The notes under the pieces were generated by a model, which did no database searches, was not told where the DNA came from, and was given only the letters and a program-made list of their open reading frames with translations. From assembly GCA_965216155.1 (NCBI GenBank), contig CBDCFD010000007.1, forward strand, positions 1,302,001 to 1,366,000: a stretch of DNA of 64,000 bases, written 5' to 3'. The DNA comes from CATOSP01 sp965216155. Lineage in GTDB: Bacteria > Chloroflexota > Dehalococcoidia > Lucifugimonadales > UBA3495. The translations under genes and the position numbers were made by a program. Numbering within the stretch: the first letter of the stretch is position 1; every line of letters begins with the position of its first letter. Below are positions 34,976 through 44,086 of this stretch, one piece after another.

Positions 34976-36141
34976 ATGAGCAGCAAGCCGCAGTTGTTTC
35001 GGGTCAACCCGGAAAACCGGGAATCCGAACGGATTGAAGAAGCGGACTTCGGTCGCCTGGGATTGCAGGAACGGCGGGACATCCAGGAGTGGGTAGCCGC
35101 CAACCCCGGCATCCTGGGCGATGATTTGATGATAATCGGCAAGGAGTTCAGCGGTTTCGACCGCACTAACGAAAGGCTTGACTTGCTGGCGGTGGATACC
35201 GGCGGCAAGCTCGTAATCATTGAACTGAAGCGTGACGACACCGGCGCCGACGCCCATTGGCAGGCCATCAAGTACGCCAGTTATCTCCACCGAGCCAGCG
35301 CCGATGACATCATCAGGATGATGGCCGATTATTATAAGGACGATTCCCCGGAAGACGCCGAAAACCGGCTGCTGCAACACCTCGGCGCCGACGACCTTAA
35401 TGCCTTGAACAACGACCAGCGCATCATCCTGGCCAGTCATCGGTTCGCGCCGGAAGTAACCTCCGCCGCATTGTGGCTTAACGAGAAGGTTCCCGGAAAA
35501 ACCTCATTACCTGCATCCAACTGACGCCATATCAGGACCCGAACACTGATTCGCTGTACATACAGGCGACCACCATTATTCCAGTTTCTGGGATCGACGA
35601 TTACGTCGTCAGTGTCGGCAACAACTCACAGCACACAGCTAACAGAAGCAGTAACAACTTTGCGGCGAACCTGAAAAAAACCTTCGACCGGAACAGAGGC
35701 GACGAAGTTACCACCTTCGTCAGAAAAGTAAGCCAACTGACCCTGAAAGAATTGCCGGACGAAATCCGACCCGATAAGACAGGCAAATGGGCTGGAGGCT
35801 GGCCGCACTATCGCTACTACAACCTGTGGTACTCCCGGAATCTGTGGAGCAACCACCGCATGTGCTATCACATCCATCTTCGGCCACAAGAAGAATCGGA
35901 TACATGGCAGGCCGACGTCGGGTTCAGTGACGCACAAAAACTAGCGTTGTCTGCCCTCGATGGCATCCGCGTTCACGAGCATCAAACAACCAACCCGAAC
36001 GGCATTTACGTAAGGATGGGGCCCAATGCGCTAAACGACGAGTTCGCCAACAGGATTGCGGAAATGCTGCGGCAGTTCATTGAACAAATCACGCTGGTAG
36101 TGGATGACCTTGAAAACGAAAGCGACGAAGCGGAAGTCTGA
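34976..36141 (+). pseudogene. DUF91/NucS-like nuclease, frameshifted
   Basis: The first frame (34976-35524) starts MSSKPQLFRVNPENRESERI and contains IQEWVAANPGILGDDLMIIG and RLDLLAVDTGGKLVIIELKR, the PD-(D/E)XK core (Asp, Glu-x-Lys) of NucS/RecB-like nucleases. It ends early after NEKVPGKTSLPASN. One A added to the GGAAAAACC run near 35505 would continue as NLITCIQLTPYQDPNTDSLY and run on through QATTIIPVSGIDDYV and GGWPHYRYYNLWYSRNLW to the stop at 36141, giving about 389 residues. The second part contains no start with a ribosome site. Likely one gene in two frames, between two Uma2 copies. Confidence 0.8.
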
Positions 36142-36229
36142 TTATGCAAACTGCTTCCATGCGCCAAACTGTATACTATTCACGCCACCAATTCAAAGAT
36201 GCTGGACTGCCAGGTCGAGGGTTGTAACC

Positions 36230-36787
36230 ATGACGCTCCAAGCCACGAGGCTTACCTACGAGGAATATCTGAAGGAGCCGGAGACGCTGGCCCGTTTTGA
36301 GATTATAGACGGGGAGTTAATCATGGCCGCAGGCCCAAGCCTCGCCCATCAAAGGATATTAAGGCAACTGTTCCTGATGATTCACCCGTTTGTCGCGGAG
36401 CGCGGCTTGGGCGAAGTCTGGTTTGCACCTCTGGACATCATCGTCCGGCAAGAACCTCTCAGGGTCCGCCAGCCGGACCTGATGTTCATAAGCAACGAGA
36501 ATAAAGAAATCATGCGTGACCGCATCTATGGCGGCCCCGATTTGGTGGTGGAGGTCCTTTCCCCAAGCAACAGCCGGAGCAGCATCGAAAGCAAGCTGGC
36601 CGACTACGCTCAAATCGGGGTCAAAGAGTGCTGGCTGGTCTCGCCCCAAGCCCACACGGTGGAAGTCTTGAGCCTGGTCGACGGGGCTTGGATGCGCCTG
36701 TCCTTACGTGGCCTGGGCGACCACATGGAATCGGGAGTCCTTCCCGGTTTGGAATTGCCGGTCTCCGGGATATTCGCCGGCGTCTAG
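36230..36787 (+). CDS. Uma2 family (DUF820) putative restriction-like endonuclease, copy 2
   Basis: A 185-residue paralogue of the gene at 34320 with the same core (RFEIIDGELIMA, VRQPDLMFISNENKEIM, GGPDLVVEVLSPSNSRSSIE). Most differences lie near residues 30-55 and at the C-terminus; DNA identity is high, pointing to recent duplication. The frame is open upstream to 36104 but the homologous start is ATG 36230. It ends 4 bp into the converging flavin-oxidase-like gene. Confidence 0.88.
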   Translation: MTLQATRLTYEEYLKEPETLARFEIIDGELIMAAGPSLAHQRILRQLFLMIHPFVAERGLGEVWFAPLDIIVRQEPLRVRQPDLMFISNENKEIMRDRIYGGPDLVVEVLSPSNSRSSIESKLADYAQIGVKECWLVSPQAHTVEVLSLVDGAWMRLSLRGLGDHMESGVLPGLELPVSGIFAGV

Positions 36788-37203
36788 TCCCGCTGCTGAA
36801 GCACGTTCCCCGATAGCTCCGTGATCTTGTCTACCTTCACCAGCACCGCCACTCCCAGCCGTTCCGGGTCGCGGTCCAACTCAGCCTGGACGGTGCGCGT
36901 CATTACGTCCTCCCGCACCGCGCCATCCTCGTACACCGTGGCGTCGCCGTGGAAACGCCACCGGACCCGCTTTTCCGAGTTGCTGTAATAGATGACCACG
37001 TGCGGGTTCTCGCCCACGTTCTCTAATGCCGAACGCTTCGCCCGCTCCCAATAGGCCAGGGTCTCGGAGTCGTAGACCATAACGCTGCCCTTGGGACTAA
37101 TCTGGGGATGCCCATCCCCAGACACAGTACCCACGACACAAGAGTAACCATCCGCCAGGGCGGAGTCCAATAGCTCCTTCATTTCATCGGTCAAGCTAAT
37201 CAT
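36784..37203 (-). CDS. Pyridoxamine 5-phosphate oxidase-like flavin-binding protein
   Basis: A 139-residue split-barrel protein. It starts MISLTDEMKELLDSALADGY, with CVVGTVSGDGHPQISPKGSV and YYSNSEKRVRWRFHGDATVY, which match PPOX/general stress FMN-binding proteins. Members bind FMN, F420 or heme; an F420-type role is possible given the LLM oxidoreductase later in the window. The start is ATG at 37201-37203, with GGAG nine bases before. It overlaps the converging Uma2 gene by 4 bp. Confidence 0.85.
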   Translation of the reverse strand: MISLTDEMKELLDSALADGYSCVVGTVSGDGHPQISPKGSVMVYDSETLAYWERAKRSALENVGENPHVVIYYSNSEKRVRWRFHGDATVYEDGAVREDVMTRTVQAELDRDPERLGVAVLVKVDKITELSGNVLQQRD

Positions 37204-37486
37204 CAATTATTACTCCGAGGCCAATTTTCGCAAGTTTGATCGTATCTAGGTTATTAAGTCCCACGCCGATTAAAGAGGGGACGGTACACGCTCCCGGAAA
37301 ACGGTGGGGTTGGACGGGTATCGTAGCCGGTGATACTATAATCCTGGGTCTAGCTGCGCCATTGGACCCGCACTTTGATTCGCCCACCCGGACCGTCAGA
37401 ACCCGCCAATGCCAGGTCGCGGGCTGATTTTAGCCCAGCGTCCATAGGTTGACAAGAAACCCGGGGATGAGGCCGTTCAGGAGGCC

Positions 37487-40400
37487 ATGTTGACCAAGGC
37501 ACTGGAAATAATAGACTTGCCAGACTCCAGCCAGGTGCAACTAGCTTGGACTAACGGTTCAGACCGTCAGGCAGCGCCTCCAGCATCATTCCAACTGCCG
37601 CTCGACGATGCTGCCCAAGATGAAATCGCTTGGTATTTTCAGGGCTTCCTGCAAGACCCGTTTGGCCCCTCTAAAACTCGGGGAGAAACCGTCGAAGGCG
37701 GTTTCCGCAACCTCGGGCGCTTGCTCTTCGAGGTCGTTTTCCGCGGCAACCCGGAAGCGGAAGCCGGGTTTTCCCAGGCCCGCGCGGACGGCCTTTCCGA
37801 GTACCAACTCTCCATAACCTCCGGCCGGCCTGAGTTCCTGGCCCTGCCGTGGGAACTAATGAACGAAGCAGAGGTAGGCTACGTCGCTCCCCTGCTCGAT
37901 TCTGTCGTCAGGCGGGCATCCCAGGGACCTCTTGCGACTTTTGACGTTGCGCTGCCTACCGGACAATTCAACGTGCTTCAAGTGTCGCCGATGCCAGACC
38001 TGGGGAATCAGTCTCCAACCGGCATCGGAAACGGTGGAGCTCCGGTAAACCCCGGCAACATGTCCAAAGAAGCCCTCGGCATATTGGAGTCTTTGGAAGT
38101 CGAGGTAGAGCTGGAATGTCTCCGCCCCGCCACGCTGGGCGCTTTGACCGCCTACCTGGCCGGACACCCTGGGCACTTCCACTTTGCTCACCTCGATGGC
38201 CTGGCCTGCGATGAGTCTGGATCCGTGTTACTGGAAGGGCAGGACGGTCCAGGCAACCCCATCACTCCTTCTCGGCTGGGCGAGCTTATGGCCCAGGCCA
38301 ATGTTCCCCTGGTGCTCCTCAACCCCGCCGGCGGAGGCTCACAGGGGAAGGCGGCCCAATGGTCATCCATCGCCGCCCAACTAGCCGCGTCCGGCGTCCC
38401 CCAGGTAGTGCTGGTCTCCTACCCCCTCCCGCCCGCGGGCCGGGAGATATTCGTGAGCGGGTTGGTCCGGGAGTTGGTCCGGGGCAAGGACGCCGCGCAA
38501 TCCGTGGCTGCCGCCCGCCAGACGCTCATGGACCAGCCACAGCGAGCATCCACGGCAGGACCGGTCATCTATTGGGACTGGATTGTTCCTACCGTGTTCC
38601 AGTCCGCCGAATGCGCCCTCCCGGCGATCGAAGTTGAAACACCTAATCCGCTTACCCCTCCCAACCTTCAGCCCCAGGACACTCACGAGGACACCATACC
38701 CCAGGGAGGGCCCTACGGGCTGCTGGGGCGGCAAACGGAATCACGTCAGTTGGAGCAATTGCTGCAGGACAACGCGGTGGTACTCATGACCGGGAACACC
38801 GGGGTTGGCAAGTCCGAGTTGGCGCTGGGTCTGGCCCGCTGGTTGCAAAATACGAAAGCCCGCCCCGGAGGAGTCTTCTATAGCACCTTCGAGGTAGGTG
38901 CGGGCCTGGAGAGAGTGGTCCATGAAATAGGCGCCACCGTCGCCGGACTCCCCTTTGCCGACATGACCCGGGCCAATCAGAGGGAGTGGGTGGCCGAATA
39001 CTTGCGAGAGCGGTCCTGCCTGCTGATTTGGGACGGCGTAGACAGCATTGCCGGATTCCCCCAGCAAGAAGCCAACGCCCTCCTTGACGCCTCCGAACGG
39101 GTGGAATTGGACTCATTCGTGAACGAAATCACCCAGACCGGCATGACCTCGGTGCTGCTGGCCAGCCGAAAATCCGCGGAGACCTGGTTGACCGCGCCCT
39201 ACGCCACTTTCCATCTCCCAGGTCTCAATCCCTACGACCGGATCGAGTTGGCGTGGGAACTCCAGGACAAATCGAGGCTGAACGAGGCAGTCACCAGAGA
39301 CCGGGCCGAGATACACCTGGGCGGAGATTATCTTGAGCTTTTGGACCTTATCGAAGGCCATCCGCTGGCCATGCGCATCGTCATCCCGGTCCTGAAGGAA
39401 GTGCCCGCGTCCGTCGTGTTGACCGAAATCCGAACTCGGATGCAAGAGCTGACGCCCGCCTCCCTGGAAGACGGCCGCGACCCCTTCCTAACGGCGTTGA
39501 TGGACTACTCCTTCTCGCGAATGCCCCGCCGCAGCCGGGTGCACCTCCCTTTCTTCTCTCTGTTCCAGCGGCGGATCATGATGGATGTCCTCACCCACAT
39601 CACACAGGAGCGGGCCTACCGCACCGCCATGGGTGAAGAACTGGGTTGGGGTGCATGCCGGACACTGCTGAGGTCAGCCAGGGAGTCTGGGTTCCTCGAC
39701 CCGGTCACTCCCAGCGTCTACCAAATTCACCCGGCTCTGCCATGGTTCTACGGTAGAAAATTAAGCGGCCAGGCGTCCGGGCCGGTAATTCACCAACTCG
39801 AGCAGGAATTCGTCCGGGTCTACGCCGACACGGCCGACTACTTTATGGAAACCCTTTACGAAAACCAGGACGCTGGGGCGACTGCGGTGTTGGCCGAGGA
39901 AGGCAACATCACCCAGGCCCTGGGACTGGCCCTGGAAGACGGGGAGTGGGACAACGTACAGGTCTTGGTCCAACCCCTGGCCCAGGTATACAGGATGCAG
40001 AAGCGGTACCCCGAGCTTCGACGCTTGCGCCGGCAATTGCTGGAAGTCATATCTCCGGAAGGCCGCGGGGCTGAAGAAGCCGAAACCAAGGGTGCTGCAG
40101 AACTGTGGATGTACCTGCTGGGGACCGAGGCCAGCGAAGCCACGGAAACCTCGGACTTCGCCCATGCCGACGTCCTTAACCGCCAGCTTCTTGACTACCT
40201 GACCTCCACTGAAGAGGGCGCTACCGACCCGCGCACCGCCGCCGTTTACCACCAGATGGGAGTGGCGGAGCAACACCGCTGGAACCTGGAAGGCGCCGAG
40301 GACCTGTTCCAACGCTCGCTGGCCATCATCGAGGGCGGCGAGGAGCAGGAGGCGATCGCCGACGACTACTTCTGCATCGGACAGGTACACCAATATCAAC

Positions 40401-41209
40401 GGCTATATACTGAGGCCAAGGAATGGTACCAAAAGGCCCTGGATATCCACCAGCGCATCGGTGACGGTGAGGAGATGGTCAAGGACTACCGGGCGTTGGG
40501 TCTGGCGGCTCAGTACAAATTCGAATACGAGGAGGCGGAGAGCTGGTACCAGCAGGCCAGGGCGATTCTCGAGGAAAACCGCGACGAAGAGAACGTGGTC
40601 TTGGTATTCCACGAACTGGGCACCGTCTACCACGCCCGGTACCTGTTCGAGGAGGCGGAGAGTTGGTATCAGCAGGCCCTCCACCTGAGCGACCGGCTGG
40701 GCATGCAAAGCCAGATGGCCACCGAGTTCCATCACCTGGGTCTCTTGTGCCAGGCCAGGGGAATGTTCTACGAGGACGCAGAGGAGTGGTTCGAACTGGC
40801 CCTGGAGAAACGGGAAGGCCTTGGAGACCGCCGGGGAGCGGGCGACGAATGTCGGCACCTCGGACTGCTGCTGCACGAACACAACCAGCACGAAGGCGCG
40901 GAACAATGGTACCGCCGGGCCCTTGAAGCGTTCGAGGAGGTCGGAGACCTGAACCGCACCGCCAGGACCTATGGCCAGTTGGGCAAGCTGGCCGAAGACC
41001 GAGGCGATCTGCCGGGAGCATTGGAATGGGCTGCCAGGACCTACCAACTGGCTGTGGACCATACCCTTCCCGTATTGGTACAGGTCAAGGCCCACCTGGG
41101 CGCCCTCCGAGATAAGTACGGAGAGGCGGCGTTCACCACCTGGTGGCATGGGTTCGTGGGCAATGAACCGCCGTCAGACTTGAACTCCGACGACAGGCCC
41201 GTGCTTTAA
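37487..41209 (+). CDS. CHAT - STAND NTPase - TPR protein with a degenerate CHAT active site
   Basis: A 1240-residue protein. Residues about 90-360 are a CHAT (caspase-like) domain: LSITSGRPEFLALPWELMNE, then HFHFAHLDG (230-238) where the catalytic His lies, then LVLLNPAGGG with N279-P280-A281 where the family has N-A-C; so the cysteine is absent. The domain ends with VPQVVLVSYPLPPAGREIF. A STAND/NB-ARC-like NTPase follows, with Walker A GNTGVGKS (436-443), Walker B LLIWDGVD (Asp516, Asp519) and a winged-helix part. From about residue 915 to 1200 there are six or more TPR repeats (EAKEWYQKALDIHQRIGD, EAESWYQQA). CHAT-NTPase-TPR proteins act as sensors in defence or regulated proteolysis; here the protease part looks inactive. 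Start context is weak (CAGGAGGCC before ATG). Confidence 0.88.
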   Translation: MLTKALEIIDLPDSSQVQLAWTNGSDRQAAPPASFQLPLDDAAQDEIAWYFQGFLQDPFGPSKTRGETVEGGFRNLGRLLFEVVFRGNPEAEAGFSQARADGLSEYQLSITSGRPEFLALPWELMNEAEVGYVAPLLDSVVRRASQGPLATFDVALPTGQFNVLQVSPMPDLGNQSPTGIGNGGAPVNPGNMSKEALGILESLEVEVELECLRPATLGALTAYLAGHPGHFHFAHLDGLACDESGSVLLEGQDGPGNPITPSRLGELMAQANVPLVLLNPAGGGSQGKAAQWSSIAAQLAASGVPQVVLVSYPLPPAGREIFVSGLVRELVRGKDAAQSVAAARQTLMDQPQRASTAGPVIYWDWIVPTVFQSAECALPAIEVETPNPLTPPNLQPQDTHEDTIPQGGPYGLLGRQTESRQLEQLLQDNAVVLMTGNTGVGKSELALGLARWLQNTKARPGGVFYSTFEVGAGLERVVHEIGATVAGLPFADMTRANQREWVAEYLRERSCLLIWDGVDSIAGFPQQEANALLDASERVELDSFVNEITQTGMTSVLLASRKSAETWLTAPYATFHLPGLNPYDRIELAWELQDKSRLNEAVTRDRAEIHLGGDYLELLDLIEGHPLAMRIVIPVLKEVPASVVLTEIRTRMQELTPASLEDGRDPFLTALMDYSFSRMPRRSRVHLPFFSLFQRRIMMDVLTHITQERAYRTAMGEELGWGACRTLLRSARESGFLDPVTPSVYQIHPALPWFYGRKLSGQASGPVIHQLEQEFVRVYADTADYFMETLYENQDAGATAVLAEEGNITQALGLALEDGEWDNVQVLVQPLAQVYRMQKRYPELRRLRRQLLEVISPEGRGAEEAETKGAAELWMYLLGTEASEATETSDFAHADVLNRQLLDYLTSTEEGATDPRTAAVYHQMGVAEQHRWNLEGAEDLFQRSLAIIEGGEEQEAIADDYFCIGQVHQYQRLYTEAKEWYQKALDIHQRIGDGEEMVKDYRALGLAAQYKFEYEEAESWYQQARAILEENRDEENVVLVFHELGTVYHARYLFEEAESWYQQALHLSDRLGMQSQMATEFHHLGLLCQARGMFYEDAEEWFELALEKREGLGDRRGAGDECRHLGLLLHEHNQHEGAEQWYRRALEAFEEVGDLNRTARTYGQLGKLAEDRGDLPGALEWAARTYQLAVDHTLPVLVQVKAHLGALRDKYGEAAFTTWWHGFVGNEPPSDLNSDDRPVL

Positions 41210-41425
41210 CTCCTGCCAAGTTCCCTCTGGGAGAGGGTCAAGATGAGGTCACTCCCTGCCGGAACAGGTCCCCACTATCCCATCGGCCAGGTTGCGGCAC
41301 GCCTGGTTCCGGGTTAAATTAAGGTGCCCTCGAAGACTCCGGCGCCGCCCGGCATCACCTTCAACCGATCGCCGGGGGGTTGCCGGGTGACAACGAACCG
41401 CCACCAACCGAAAGGAGCTTATGCC

Positions 41426-42271
41426 ATGTCCATCGGAACTTCTATAGCCCTGCCTGCCTATACACTCGACCCTGCCTTTGTAGCGCGTAAAGCCGAGGAA
41501 CTGGGGTTCGAGTCCATTTGGTACGCCGAACATCCCGTCGTACCCGTTACCAGCGCCAGTCCTTTCCCTTCCACCGGCGGGGATATTCCTGAAAGCTACT
41601 CCCACTTCACCGATCCCTATATCGCCCTGGCCCGGGCCTCCGGTGTCACCTCCAAGATCAAACTCTGTACCGGCATCACCCTGATTCCCGAACGCAACCC
41701 CCTGCTCCTCGCCAAGGAAATCTCCGCGTTGGACCGTTACAGTGACGGAAGGTTCGTCCTCGGGATCGGCACTGGCTGGCTCCGGGAAGAGACTGAGATT
41801 ATGGGCGGCGATTTTGACCACCGCTGGACCCAGACTCGGGAGTCCCTGGAAGTCATGAAGGAGCTTTGGACCAAGGAAGAAGCGGAGTACCACGGCCGTT
41901 TCTTCGACTTCCCACCGGTCAAGTCATATCCCAAACCGGTCCAAAATCCCCATCCTCCCATACTGATCGGCGGCCTGGCCCGCAACGTGCTGCGCCGGGT
42001 GGTCGCCCACGCCGACGGGTGGCTTCCAAACCGGGTAACACCTGCCCAGGTCGAGGATAGCCGGGCCCAACTGGACGCCCTGGCCGCCGAAGCGGGGCGA
42101 GATCCTGCGTCGTTGAACATATCGGTTTATGGTCAGGAACCCGACCGGGTCCTCGTACAGTCCCTTCTCGACGCCGGAGCCAACCGCGTAGTTGTCAGGC
42201 CCGAGTTCTGTGAAACGGAAGAGGAGATGGGGCGCGAATTGGAGCGAATGGCCGAGGCTGTTATTCGGTAA
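41426..42271 (+). CDS. LLM class F420-dependent oxidoreductase
   Basis: A 281-residue luciferase-like TIM-barrel protein starting MSIGTSIALPAYTLDPAFVA behind AAAGGAG. Features are ELGFESIWYAEHPVVPV, KLCTGITLIPERNPLLLAKE, DRYSDGRFVLGIGTGWLREE, and PHPPILIGGLARNVLRRVVA. These fit the Rv2161c-like group of LLM proteins that use F420 rather than FMN, although cofactor choice cannot be proved here. It precedes the MmgE/PrpD gene by 15 bp, so the two are likely one operon. Confidence 0.9.
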   Translation: MSIGTSIALPAYTLDPAFVARKAEELGFESIWYAEHPVVPVTSASPFPSTGGDIPESYSHFTDPYIALARASGVTSKIKLCTGITLIPERNPLLLAKEISALDRYSDGRFVLGIGTGWLREETEIMGGDFDHRWTQTRESLEVMKELWTKEEAEYHGRFFDFPPVKSYPKPVQNPHPPILIGGLARNVLRRVVAHADGWLPNRVTPAQVEDSRAQLDALAAEAGRDPASLNISVYGQEPDRVLVQSLLDAGANRVVVRPEFCETEEEMGRELERMAEAVIR

Positions 42272-42286
42272 CCTGGGGAGATTGAA

Positions 42287-43669
42287 ATGGACGCCACGAC
42301 TGAGATCCTTAGCTCCTACTCCTGCGGTCTGACCTACGAAGACCTGGGACCCGAGGTGGTCCATCAGGTCAAGCGCACAGTGGTTGATACCCTGGGTTGC
42401 GCCGCCGGGGGATACCCTTCCGAGCCTGCCGAAGTAGCCAGAAAGCTGGCCGGGTCGGTCACCAGCACGTCACCCTCCCGCATTCTTGGCACCCACCAAT
42501 ATTCGTCCCCCGATATGGCCGGGTTTGCCAACGGGGTGATGATCCGTTACCTGGACTGCAACGACTCCTATTTTTCTCCGGGTGGAGGACATCCCAGCGA
42601 CATGATCGCCGCGGCTTTCGCTCTGGCCGGTCCCGCCGCCAGCGACGGCAAGAGTGTGATCACCGCTATCGTACTGGCATACGAGGTGTTCGGACGCCTG
42701 AGCGACCAGGTCTTGACCACTGGCCTGGGATGGGACCAGGGAATGTTTAGCATCATCGGCGCAACCTGCGCCGCCGGAAAGATTCTGGGTCTGGACCAAG
42801 AGCGGCTTGGCCAGGCGATTTCCCTGGCAGTCACTCCAAACCTCCCCCTGGGAGTGACCCGCACCGGGGAGCTTTCCATGTGGAAGGGATGCGCCACAGC
42901 AAGCGCGACCCGGGCCGGTATCTTCGCCGCTCAACTGGCTGGTCTCGGCATGACCGGCCCCGGAGAGCCGTTCGGAGGGCGGCGCGGGCTTTGGGAGCAG
43001 GGAGTGGGCAAGCCGGTCCAGATCACCCCGTTCCCCAAAGGACCGAACGGAGGGCAAGCCGAAGAAGAGACCCGTTTCCGGATCATGAACACGACCTTCA
43101 AGTCCTACCCTTCGCAGATTCACACCCAGGCCCCCGCCGGGCTAGCCGTGGAGCTCCACCACCAGGTATCCGCAGCCGGGATCGAGTCCATACGCGTCTT
43201 TTCCTACCAGGGTGGCGTCAGCAGCCCTGATACAGAACCGGAAAAGTGGGACCCAAAGACACGAGAGACCGCCGACCATAGCATTCCCTACCTGGTGGCC
43301 GCGGGTCTGTTGGATGGCGAGGTCACCGCGGCGACTTTCACCAGGGAGAAGCTTCAGGACCCGGACCTTCGCCGCCTAATGAGCAAAATGACACTGGAAG
43401 AAGACCCGGAATTCAGCGCAAGGTATCCGGAGGAATACAACTGCCGGATCGAAGTGAGGCAGACATCGGGAAGCACGGCCTCCGCTTCAACCCGCAATCC
43501 CAAGGGCCACCGGTTGAATCCCATGAACGACTCGGAGGTCGAGACCAAATTCCGGGGCCTTACGAGGGGCATATTGAGCGGCCGGAAGGCGGACCGGGTG
43601 CTGGAATTGGCCTGGGCGCTGGACCAACAGCCAGACCTGGAGGAACTGTTCGACAGCCTCGTGGTCTAG
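42287..43669 (+). CDS. MmgE/PrpD family protein
   Basis: A 460-residue protein of the 2-methylcitrate dehydratase/aconitate decarboxylase family. The family segments are VKRTVVDTLGCAAGGYPSEP near the N-terminus, MIRYLDCNDSYFSPGGGHPS (the conserved HPSD), GWDQGMFSIIGATCAAGKIL, and KSYPSQIHTQAPAGLAVELH. Members dehydrate 2-methylcitrate or process other dicarboxylic acids; no prpB or prpC is adjacent, so methylcitrate use is not established. GGGGAG precedes the ATG. It is coupled to the LLM oxidoreductase. Confidence 0.9.
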   Translation: MDATTEILSSYSCGLTYEDLGPEVVHQVKRTVVDTLGCAAGGYPSEPAEVARKLAGSVTSTSPSRILGTHQYSSPDMAGFANGVMIRYLDCNDSYFSPGGGHPSDMIAAAFALAGPAASDGKSVITAIVLAYEVFGRLSDQVLTTGLGWDQGMFSIIGATCAAGKILGLDQERLGQAISLAVTPNLPLGVTRTGELSMWKGCATASATRAGIFAAQLAGLGMTGPGEPFGGRRGLWEQGVGKPVQITPFPKGPNGGQAEEETRFRIMNTTFKSYPSQIHTQAPAGLAVELHHQVSAAGIESIRVFSYQGGVSSPDTEPEKWDPKTRETADHSIPYLVAAGLLDGEVTAATFTREKLQDPDLRRLMSKMTLEEDPEFSARYPEEYNCRIEVRQTSGSTASASTRNPKGHRLNPMNDSEVETKFRGLTRGILSGRKADRVLELAWALDQQPDLEELFDSLVV

Positions 43670-44086
43670 TAACGGCGGCGCCGCACAGCGCATTGAGACT
43701 ATCAAGCTGGCGGCCCCTCGTCGTTCCGGCCTTGGGCCGGGACACAGGATGTCTCAATTTAGAGCGGTGGGTTTGTTTCAGAAGTCCTGTATCCCGGCTT
43801 ACTCCGGGAAGCCGGCGAGAATCATCAGTTCCTACGCTGGAACAATCGAAATACCCTGGGGTGCCGCAACTGACCATCGAACTCTTAATAATTACTATGA
43901 TATAATCAACCCTAAGCGGTAGCCATTCCGTGGAGGGTCCCGGATACCCACAGTGCAAGAGCCACCGTGCGACACTCAATCGCAAGGTGTGAGTCATCTC
44001 CAAATATGTCCAACCTTGCATCCATAATGACATGAGCGACGTAGTATCAATAAGCCTCTCGTCTTCCACGGGCCGAGTGTAACAAC
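43670..44086 (+). other. 417-bp gap with a dispersed repeat and a possible promoter
   Basis: 43714-43860 belongs to the dispersed repeat family (TCGTTCCGGCC, TCCTGTATCCCGGCTT, CTCCGGGAAG), also seen near 52.1 kb. Beyond it TATAAT (about 43909-43914) is a good -10 in an AT-rich stretch, with only a weak -35 (TCGAAC) 18 bp upstream. This is the probable promoter region of the sigma/anti-sigma genes. Confidence 0.5.

Noticed and set aside
39761..41149. Minus-strand frames opposite the TPR region
   Set aside because: Periodic TPR codons create long antisense frames; translations look random.
43560..44069. 169-residue minus-strand frame upstream of the sigma factor
   Set aside because: It overlaps the end of the PrpD-like gene and the dispersed repeat; no motif, no ribosome site.
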